DNA of 25,104 nucleotides from Azolla pinnata (Eukaryota; Streptophyta; Polypodiopsida; Salviniales; Salviniaceae): the NCBI GenBank assembly GCA_037176905.1, contig JBBBWG010003426.1, positions 6,425-31,528 on the forward strand, read 5' to 3'. The translations under genes were made by a program, and so were the position numbers. Position 1 is the first letter of the stretch. Every line of letters starts with the position of its first letter. Of the stretch, positions 9,647-25,104 are shown one piece after another. The notes under the pieces were generated by a model that had not been told where the DNA came from, did no database searches, and was given only the letters and a program-made list of their open reading frames with translations.

Positions 9647-11813
9647 GGATAAGATGCTTTACAAGGTAGGCTTATGTTTTCTGAAATAAAATCATACATC
9701 CAATCTTCAGGATTCTTTTCTCACAGCTTAATGCTAAGCATTTGTCATTGGTCTTGAGCTGTAGTATCATAGTTGCATATTTTATGATGCTTTTTCACTA
9801 TCTTCCTGGAATCCTTGTTCACATTTATCTATTTTGCCCTCTGCATGAGTACAAATATATGAGATTTGTTGGTATCTATTTGCTGTTACTTATTCTTCAT
9901 TTGGAGTTTTAATATTTCCAATCTTTGGTTGAAACAATTTTTGGCTCCTAAGAATTGCAGTTTCCATACATAGAATCTTTCATATTCATTTCATGTTGCG
10001 TGTCGCTTGAGCCTATACCCTATAATTTTTTTGGCTGGAGCTTCATTCATCTGTCACCGTGCACGCTAAAGTCTTCTGAATGTTTTAGGCTGTTATCTAA
10101 AACAAAGTTGGCACATGCACAATTTCTGGCTGATGAGATGTAGCTATGAGAGATGGATCATTCAGGATCTGACTTTTTTATTGAATAAGTTGCATTATGA
10201 TCCTGCTTTTATTTGCTATCTTGTCGCAGAAACTGAAGCACCGTTTTTCAAAGATTTCCATTGCTTTAACAGACCGATGAGTGTCATTCATGACCGTTTT
10301 CTTCACGCATGGACAGTTGTTCTGCTGACAGTGTGAATTGTAATGTTGTTTTGACATGAGATCATACCAAGTATATACCTTTCGGTGTGCTGGGTAATCT
10401 GCAACCAGAGTCCAGATTGTTTCCATGCATGTTCAAAACAGACACACAAACAAAACAATAGTGAGAAACCGTACGTGCATTTAGGAAGTGATAATCTGTC
10501 TGATGCGTTTTGCTGAACAGTTCACACCAGTAGTGATACATGTCTTTATAACTTATAATTTTCAAGGTTCCACATACATTCAAATAATTCTGTGATACTT
10601 CCTGTCAGCCACGAGATCATAAAATCGTTCAAAAGAGGTACTAAATTCTTTTGAGCCTTTGAAAATGAACTCAACAGTGTAGAGAAGTATCAATCCGCCA
10701 CCAAGAGCCATTGATACTAAGTTGGCACAGCATTTTTGCAACCCATTAACTGAGGTTCATCTACATATGCAAAAATATGGGCACTCAAAAGTGAGAAACG
10801 TTATCAATGGAACATATTGCTGAATCCTTACAATGATACATGGATGACTACAAACATATGGGCAGTTGAGAAAGATCCTTCCATTGAAATATGTCCATTA
10901 GGTTTAGCGTAATTGCTTGACATTATTAAAATTGGGATTTTCAGAACACACTGAAGTTCTTTTCAGCACCACACTTAGTAGACAAGTTAGTAAAAAAAAT
11001 TTAATGGGATTTTCTTAATAATCAGTTGATGGTAACTTCAACAGACTGCTTAATTTCATACCTGGACAAAAATACATTTGCTTGTGAACATTAGCTAGCA
11101 CAAGAATTTGGCAATATGCGGTTTCGAATTAGCTAGCACAAGAATTTGGCAATGCAGTTTCGGAATAAGGGTCCTCGCTGTAACGAGAACAGGAAAACAA
11201 CAATGCCTACTTCATAACAGAAGTATGAATTTAAGTATGGATGAAGCATTGACTGCTATGATGATATGCTAAAGGATCCTGAACCCTTCCTGACCTTTGC
11301 AGCTAGATTGCTATAGCTGACCTGTACCAAAACAAGTTTTTTGTATTGACCTATGGCACAACATCACCGCACTGGTAGCACTTCATCAATATAAAAATCC
11401 TAAACTTGATCGATTAGCAGCACCTGATTAATAGTCATTCAGAAATGAGAACTCAGATTGGGACTTAAAAGAAATGATATCAAATCAAGTACATCTTATT
11501 ATATACTCCATGCCTTTGTGCATTAACCTTCATTCCTACACGTGTGAGAGATTGAATGAAAAACAGTGTCCGAAATGTATATAAAATGGCATAGCGTAAT
11601 ATGCTATGGTAGGATAGACATGCTTCCAAGTGAAATTACATTCACATTGTACAATTATCAGGGTTATGCATTCCAACAACTTCCAGACCACCGTCCATCA
11701 AATCAAGGATAAGGAAATGAACACCAGTATGTGTGCATGGATGTACGAATCAAGACTACCGCTGCACTCATGTTCATCAAGATATGAAGATATATGCGTA
11801 TAAATTGAGTTCA
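9647..11813. other. 2.2-kb convergent intergenic region
   Basis: This region lies between the 3' end of IFT46 (plus) and the 3' end of the PET100-like gene (minus), so both 3' UTRs are probably here. Only short AT-rich open frames without a recognisable family are present. The one repeat seen is a 38-bp-period direct duplication at about 11091-11153. Confidence 0.5.
11091..11153 (+). repeat. 25-bp direct repeat, 38-bp period
   Basis: A segment beginning TTAGCTAGCACAAGAATTTG occurs at 11091 and again at 11129, and the following bases are also similar (ATGCGGTTTCG against GCAGTTTCG). It is a local two-copy duplication with no attached gene. Confidence 0.7.
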
Positions 11814-12179
11814 TTATTTTGTAGACTCTGAGGCAGCTCTACCCTTCCGGATCATCTCTCTGATCTCCTCTGGAGGTGGTAGTGGGGGTCCTTCAGGAGG
11901 ATATACTACATACGAACGCTGCAATCAAGCAAAGTCACAATTTGTAAGTATACCAAAGCCTTGATGCTCACTCCTATTCTTGGATGACATACAAGGTAAA
12001 ACAAACACTTCTAAGTATTTCTTACAGAGAATGATCAGTAGAATACTTACATTACGGATAATTTTCTCTAAATTATCAGGATTATTGGCAAAAATTGACA
12101 TCATCGAAATCGGAATGCCAACATAGCAAGCAAACTTGAAAACCTCCAAGATTCCCTTCTTTGTTCCAGTAGCTGACAT
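11814..12179 (-). CDS. PET100-like cytochrome c oxidase assembly factor
   Basis: Two exons on the minus strand, 12179-12051 and 11918-11814, are joined across a GTAAGT...CAG intron to give 77 aa. The protein begins MSATGTKKGILEVFKF and has one predicted membrane helix (about 11-31) with Ile/Phe/Met-rich content. A polar segment follows, then exon 2 starts RSYVVYPPEGPPLPPPEE and ends in a basic tail. The short size, N-terminal helix, conserved YVVYPPE block and charged C-terminus match the small plant proteins annotated as PET100 homologues. In yeast and human, PET100 is an inner mitochondrial membrane protein needed to assemble cytochrome c oxidase (complex IV). The membership call rests on remembered family features, and function in this plant is inferred. 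Other small one-helix mitochondrial proteins remain possible. Confidence 0.75.
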
Positions 12180-14484
12180 ATTGAAATTGCTGTCAAACAG
12201 TGTTGGGTAGTAGGTTAAGGGTTTGCTCTCAGGTAAATATCACATTTTGCATATAATTACCACAAACACCAATAGCTAAGGCGGACAACATCTATATCCA
12301 AACCCTTCAACCCACAGTTCCCGGTCCCAGGCAGAAAATGATGGATCAATCTCTGACCTACTTGGATCCATGGCAGGTGTACTGGCTGATCTTACGTACG
12401 AAACCTCAAATTTTTACACTCCCGTACTTGCTTGTTACCATGGCCAGGCTTGTATCCTTAACTATTTTTGTGCATTATAGAAACAATCCTAACTATGGTT
12501 TCTTACATCAGATTGTCCATGCTAGAGTCTTTCCAGGTGTGTTAACAGTCGCATTCATTCGCTTATACCTACACTAGGTCCTTCATTGTATTTGTAGGAC
12601 AAACCGGACAAATTGGCATTCATCTGCATGAAAAATGGTACAGAGGCAGCATCGGGCCATGTACATGGAAATGATAAAGTTTACCGAATTGGATTAATCA
12701 CATCCGAAGCCGTTGATGCAGTGTGTTTCTATGAGAAGGAGGGAAATCTCAGAGAAAAAATCCTAAATTTCGTATTCTTTTCAACTCCGAGATTGAAGGC
12801 ATCTAGCGCTGGAAAGAAATTCGTGATGTTTGAAGTCAGGGACAGGGAAAGCAAGGAAGGGCGGGCGGATGGAATTACCTGCGGATGACAAGCGCCGAAG
12901 AAAAAACACGCGGTCGGTTTCCCCAACGGGGTGCAGATGAAAAAGGACAGACCGAAAATTTTCAGTTGAGGAAGAGCTTCTGGGAGGGAGGCAGTCGTAC
13001 CATCTGAAGAGAGCGGCGAGAGAAGCCCGTGGCAGAACAGGCGGACTGTGTGATTCTCGGTCTGAGGGTCGATCAGAGGCCTGTGGAGCAGAAGAAGAAG
13101 AAAGAAAGAAGAAGAAGAAGAAGAAGAAGAAGGCCCAAAAGAGATGGAATTAGAAGAGGGTTACTAAAAGGGGTAACCCATGTTACTAAAAGGGGTAACC
13201 TTTGTTTCCGTGCCTTTCTTTGGTGTACCATTCCGGGGGAATCCAGCCCACGATAAAGCTGCTCATAACTTGCCCAGATTCTTAGATGTTGGAACATATC
13301 CGTCGCGGAAACAACACGCGCTCTCGTACTCAGCTCGCTGATACAGAACCCCGACGATAGGGAATCGCAGCTGTGGGCTGGCTAGGAGCTCCGCTCTTGG
13401 TGTCGTTTTCAGAAGCTTCTGGATTTCGAGGTCCGTGCTGATCGACATGATGGAACTGGAACGACGTTGGGATCAAGGAAAGAAAGTTTTAGGGGTCAAT
13501 GGGACCGAAAGATGGATGGGAAACTTGAGCTCGGACAAGGAGAAGTGAATTGGAAGTTAGAGAGGCCACTTGTGTAGCCCCGTATTGGGATCCATATGTA
13601 CAAGTACAAGCTCTAAGATATCGATCTTTTCTGATTCATCGACATGATCAAAACTGGTTTCATGCACAAGCGCGCTCTTCAGAAGATCATCAGCATGCAC
13701 AAGTGCACTCTTCAAAAGATCAACCATCTGATGTTGCCATCATGTCCCCGCATTTACGAACGAGTCCACGTTTCAAGAGGTGAAATACAAAGAGACTTTC
13801 GCTAATTGGCCTCAAGACGAACTTTGATCAAACAGCAAAGAATGATGTTGAAGACGAGCTCAAACAAGAATTTATAAAAAGAGCTTGATCCTACCGGTGG
13901 AAGGAAATCCAAGTCGAGTAAAGGGATCTCTTGATGATTTTAGAACCTTACAAGGTTTGCATTGATACCCTGTTGAGGAGAGATTCTGATTACCCCACAT
14001 GGTAGAATCGGTATATGTTTCATTAATACCTTTAATCCTTTCAGAATGACGTCACACGGACTCATCAGGTGATCAGAGCAAAATTACAGAAAACCCATCT
14101 CACAATCAGTTGATGTTATGCCCATCTAGTACTCTACTAAAGTTATCCACAGATTTTGCAACAATGTTAGACGAAAGAAGAACAAAACTTTTAAATCGAT
14201 CAAAAAGAGAGTTGCCATCAAATTCACGGCAATGTTCATTAAAACACACGTTTGTGTTACCGAGTTTTTGCAGTATAAAATTTTTTAAGCGTACAACGAA
14301 GCAAAACCTCATATAGGATGGGCAGTGTATACCGCCAGTTCATCATTTACTGAAGAGTCAAGCCAACTAGCTTCAGCTTACCTGCGATTCCATGGAAAAA
14401 CAGATTTTGTTTGAGCTGGAAAAGCGATTAAGAATGATGCTGATCTGATGGTACCAGATCACAAAGATCGCTGGAGGCTCGGAG
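12180..14484. other. 2.3-kb region between the PET100-like and lysyl-tRNA synthetase genes
   Basis: It should hold the promoter and 5' UTR of the PET100-like gene (12180 rightward) and the 3' UTR of the synthetase gene (below 14485). A 61-codon minus-strand open frame at 13263-13448 (beginning MSISTDLEIQKLLKTTPRAE) has balanced composition but no family I recognise. It could be an upstream exon, a small gene or chance. A short GAA run lies at about 13091-13131. Around 13661-13726 a 33-bp direct repeat (CATGCACAAG...CTCTTCA) is present. Confidence 0.4.
13158..13200. repeat. 19-bp direct repeat with internal palindrome
   Basis: GTTACTAAAAGGGGTAACC occurs at 13160-13178 and 13182-13200. Each copy can fold, because GGTTAC-type and GTAACC-type ends are complementary; the left one extends to GGGTTAC...GTAACCC. 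Its role is unknown. It lies about 1 kb upstream of the PET100-like start codon. Confidence 0.7.
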
Positions 14485-22463
<7,979 letters not shown>

Positions 22464-22489
22464 GGCTCCCTTCGCTCTCTGCTTCCTCT

Positions 22490-22829
22490 GCGCTCTATCT
22501 CTTCTTCTTCTTCTTCTTCTTTCTTCTTCTTCTTCTTCTTCTTCTTCTTTCTTCTTCTTCTTCTTTCTTCTTCTTTCTTCTTCTTCTTCTTCTTCTTCTT
22601 CAATGATCATCTTCTTCTTCTTCTTCTTCTTCTTCTTCTTCTTCTTCTTCTTCTTCAATGATCATCTTCTTCTTCTTGTTCTTCTTCTTCTTCTTCTTCT
22701 TCTTCAATGATCATCTTCTTCTTCTTGTTCTTCTTGTTCTTCTTCTTCTTCTTCTTCAATGATCATCTTCTTCTTCTTCTTCTTCTTCTTCTTCTTCTTC
22801 TTCTTCTTCTTCTTCTTCAATGATCATCT
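22490..22829 (+). repeat. TTC polypyrimidine array with AATGATCATC interruptions
   Basis: About 340 bp of TTC repeats, read as GAA on the minus strand. They are broken by the identical 10-base word CAATGATCAT beginning at 22601, 22656, 22705, 22757 and 22818, so the array also has a second-order repeat of 49-61 bp. A few TTTC and TTG variants occur. It is immediately upstream of the synthetase start codon and therefore probably in its 5' UTR or promoter. Poly-Lys/Glu and poly-Leu/Phe/Ser frames across it are artefacts. Confidence 0.9.
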
Positions 22830-22841
22830 CATCATACATAC

Positions 22842-23205
22842 AATGATCTTAAGATAAATATCATGGTGCTATGAGATGATGATGATCATGATCATTTAAA
22901 ATCAATTATATGATGTTATTAGATGATGATCATCATCGTCATCTAATGCTCTTTTAAGATATATTATATGATGTTGCTAGATTATCATCTATAATCGGAG
23001 TAGATTGATGCTTAATAGATACGATGATCTTAAGATAAAGTTACATGGTGCTCTCAGATGATCATCATCATCATCTAATGCTCGTTTAAAATCAATTTTA
23101 TGATGTTTCTAGATGATGATCGTCATTCAATGCTCATTTAAGACATTATATGATGTTACTAGATCATCATCATCATCTAATGCTCGTTTAAGATCAATTA
23201 TATGA
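22842..23205 (+). repeat. 181-bp tandem duplication with GATGATCATCATC sub-repeats
   Basis: Two diverged copies begin near 22842 and 23023. GATCTTAAGATAAA recurs at 22845 and 23026, followed in both by CATGGTGCT and by runs of GATGATCATC, TAATGCTC, TTTAAGATCAAT and TATGATGTT. Inside each copy a shorter module of roughly 55-65 bp repeats two or three times, so this is a small higher-order array. It directly abuts the TTC array that carries the same TGATCATC word. Confidence 0.8.
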
Positions 23206-23535
23206 TAGTATTGGATAACGATGTTTGGAGAACAAATGGTAGCCCTGAGCATAGTATATATGAGGGACATCGAAGTCTCGAGAGACAGAGAAGCGAGAGA
23301 ACAAATGGGATCGATTGCGATACGGGTGCTTTTGAATGTAGCTTGACTCTATCTCTTATGTGTGGCAGTTCACATGGTCGAAGTTTTCGAATATCGACCT
23401 TGTTCTATTAAGTGGCTTTAAACCCAAACATATGTGGTCATCTTTTAGTTTTTTGATTTTGATGTCTATAGTCATTCTTATAGAACAATATGAGAGAAGA
23501 GAAGATCCTTTATAATAAACTTTCTTTGTATTTTT

Positions 23536-23706
23536 AAAGCCGAGTTGCATTTGATCGAGGGCATCGGGCCAGTTCTACAGGAGGGGTCGCAGTATAACCC
23601 GGTTCTTCGGGAGTTCTTCTACGGCGGTGAGGCTGTGCTAGAACTAGTGATGGGTTCGGTAGAAGGGTGGTTCCAGGCAATAATGAGCAACACTAGCGAG
23701 CGGTAG
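23536..23706 (+). pseudogene. Orphan coding-like stretch, product unknown
   Basis: The frame from AAA at 23536 to the TAG at 23704-23706 is open for 56 codons. It reads KAELHLIEGIGPVLQEGS, then QYNPVLREFFYGGEAVLELV, then MGSVEGWFQAIMSNTSER. The amino-acid mix is balanced and protein-like, and the stretch is more GC-rich than the surrounding repeats. I recognise no family. An AAAG at 23536-23539 could be a splice acceptor, making this a last exon; it could equally be a fragment of a degraded gene or chance. No upstream exons are identified. Confidence 0.25.
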
Positions 23707-24099
23707 TGCTAAGCAAGCAAGCGCAGTAGTAAAAAGCAAAAACATGGATGGATGGATCGGTGGAACACTGCCCACCTGGAGGTCTGGCCTGGTCTGGTCC
23801 GTCTTTCTGCTCGCCATGAATGTTTAGTTTACAACGGCGCTAGGCCATGCGGGTTGTGTAATTATATCGCATCTATCGATCGATGATCAGCTGGCGCTAG
23901 TGGCGTCATCGATGCACTGTTGCAGTTGTTGTTGTAGTAAGCAGTAGCAGCAATAGTCGGGACGAGGATAGTGCCGCAGAACGATCGCGCAGGTTGGTAA
24001 ATGGTGGGTGCAATATGGACATGCATATATATGATTGTAGAACTTGATCAAATAGGGATGCACTAAATAGTGGTGGTACTAGCAGTAGTAGTAACTTGC

Positions 24100-24123
24100 A
24101 AGAAGAAGAAGAAGAAGAAGAAG
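24100..24123 (+). repeat. Short GAA microsatellite
   Basis: About eight AAG/GAA triplets, followed by CATCCATCATCCA. This is one more of the GAA-family microsatellites in the window. Confidence 0.8.
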
Positions 24124-24255
24124 TCATCCATCATCCACACAAGATGGATGATAAGAAAGTAGTAGTGAGCTAGATGATGGTCATGGGCATTATCAGTGCA
24201 GGCCTTTGGATAGAATTAGTTGTGTCAACCCAATTCCAAAAGCTTTTAGTTTCCT

Positions 24256-24281
24256 CCCCCCCCCCCCCCCCCCAAAAAAAA
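24256..24281 (+). repeat. C18-A8 homopolymer junction
   Basis: Eighteen consecutive C at 24256-24273 are followed by eight A at 24274-24281. The exact lengths are sequencing-sensitive. Confidence 0.9.
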
Positions 24282-24591
24282 CAGAACACTCCCTCCTTTG
24301 ATCCCTATCACCAAACAAGCACTAGTTATAATCAGCCATCATCAATCAGCTGCATGCAAAAATGTGGCTTTCATGACTAGAAAATGGGTGGCAGGAGCAG
24401 CACCCCAAATGCCCTTGAATTGGTGGAGCATAAGGGATTGAATCTGGCCCCTGCCCTTGCACCCCTGCCGCCGCCATATGGATCTATGGCCGCGCCCGAA
24501 ATTTTGTTCGATCGAGTGTAGAGTCTCGCGGTAGATCGATCCGGCGGCGGTGGCGGCCACAGCGGCAATCTTGTTGATGAATCATGCATGC

Positions 24592-24657
24592 CATCAATCA
24601 TCAATCATCAATCATCAATCATCAATCATCAATCATCAATCATCAATCATCAATCAT
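24592..24657 (+). repeat. Heptamer tandem repeat ATCATCA, about nine copies
   Basis: The 7-bp unit ATCATCA (equivalently CAATCAT) runs about nine times with essentially no variation. Because 7 is not a multiple of 3, each frame gives the same seven-residue peptide repeat (NHQSSII). This explains the apparent open frames here, which I do not call coding. Confidence 0.9.
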
Positions 24658-24889
24658 CGCCGGCATCATCCATCAGCATCGGCATCGTCCACCACCATCA
24701 TCGGCGGCGGCGGCAGCATCAGTTCGCAAGATCGAGCTAACATATACAGCCGGTGTGCGCAGCTGAAGGGAAGGGAGGTTCAGACATATATAGCGGTGAC
24801 GCTGATGATGCTGAGTCCGATGATGAGGCGGGGCGAAATGCTAAGCAGTGGTGGTGGTAGTAGTGATCAGGAGGAGCAATTAGCAGTGG

Positions 24890-24985
24890 TAATCAGAAGT
24901 AGCAATCAGTAGCAGCAATCAGTAGCAGCAATCAGCAGCAGCAATTAGCAGCAGCAATTAGTAGTAGTAATTGGTAGTAGTAGGA
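24890..24985 (+). repeat. 13-bp tandem repeat CAATCAGTAGCAG, about six copies
   Basis: CAAT words begin at 24903, 24916, 24929, 24942 and 24955, exactly 13 bp apart. CAGTAG, CAGCAG and TAGTAG variants lie between them. The repeat then decays into TAGTAG sequence. Confidence 0.85.
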
Positions 24986-25080
24986 GTGGCATGCTTGATT
25001 CCTTCCCCTCCTCGTCTTCTTCTTCGTCGCCTTCTTCGTCTTCGCCTTCTTCGTCTTCGTCTTCTCGCCTCGCCGCTTAT

Positions 25081-25104
25081 ATGGCGGCGGCGGCGGCGTC
25101 GTCA
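25081..25104 (+). CDS. Possible 5' end of a plus-strand gene, cut by the window edge
   Basis: ATG at 25081 opens MAAAAASS and runs off the end. It follows a TC-rich stretch of CTTCTTCGTC repeats (about 25008-25068) like a plant 5' UTR, and an Ala/Ser-rich start is common for plant proteins. Only eight codons are visible, so the product is unknown and the call is tentative. Confidence 0.3.

Noticed and set aside
13550..14100. Possible LTR-retrotransposon remnant
   Set aside because: The short direct repeat at 13661-13726 and the mixed composition drew attention, but no paired LTR ends, primer-binding site or reverse transcriptase/integrase motif could be identified.
24592..24657. CRISPR-like or telomere-like array
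   Set aside because: It is a pure 7-bp tandem repeat without spacers and does not match the plant telomere unit TTTAGGG.

Overview
This is nuclear DNA from a land plant or streptophyte relative. The genes are interrupted by spliceosomal GT–AG introns. Two products carry plastid or organelle targeting-type N-termini, and a third is a plant-type mitochondrial assembly factor. The intraflagellar transport protein IFT46 is the most informative gene for placing the organism. Angiosperms and conifers have lost cilia, so an apparently intact IFT46 beside plastid genes points to a plant with swimming sperm: bryophyte, lycophyte, fern, cycad, Ginkgo, or a charophyte alga. The species cannot be named from the sequence.

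Layout. (1) 1-1380: a 78-bp minisatellite followed by about 650 bp of CA-rich alternating purine/pyrimidine sequence. (2) 1433-4383, plus strand: a seven-exon gene for a plastid DUF1338 enzyme (HglS/FLO7 type, 2-oxoadipate metabolism). (3) 5421-6200: a TG-rich alternating tract followed by a GAA/GGA polypurine tract. (4) 6251-9646, plus strand: IFT46 in seven exons, with a three-copy 184-bp tandem array in intron 2. (5) 9647-11813: no recognised gene. (6) 11814-12179, minus strand: a two-exon gene for a PET100-like cytochrome c oxidase assembly factor. (7) 12180-14484: no recognised gene, with short repeats. (8) 14485-22463, minus strand: an organellar lysyl-tRNA synthetase in 14 coding exons. 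A near-perfect 108-bp foldback lies in its second intron. (9) 22464-25104: long TTC arrays, a 181-bp tandem duplication, several small tandem repeats, one orphan coding-like stretch, and possibly the first codons of another plus-strand gene at the right edge.

All exon boundaries were worked out by eye from reading frame, GT/AG sites and remembered family sequences. In every gene the phases join without frameshift. The genes look like ordinary housekeeping or ciliary genes with no functional operon-like link. The unusual material is the repeat structure: oppositely oriented Z-DNA-type and triplex-type tracts around the genes, the intronic foldback, and several tandem arrays. I found no convincing new multi-gene system.
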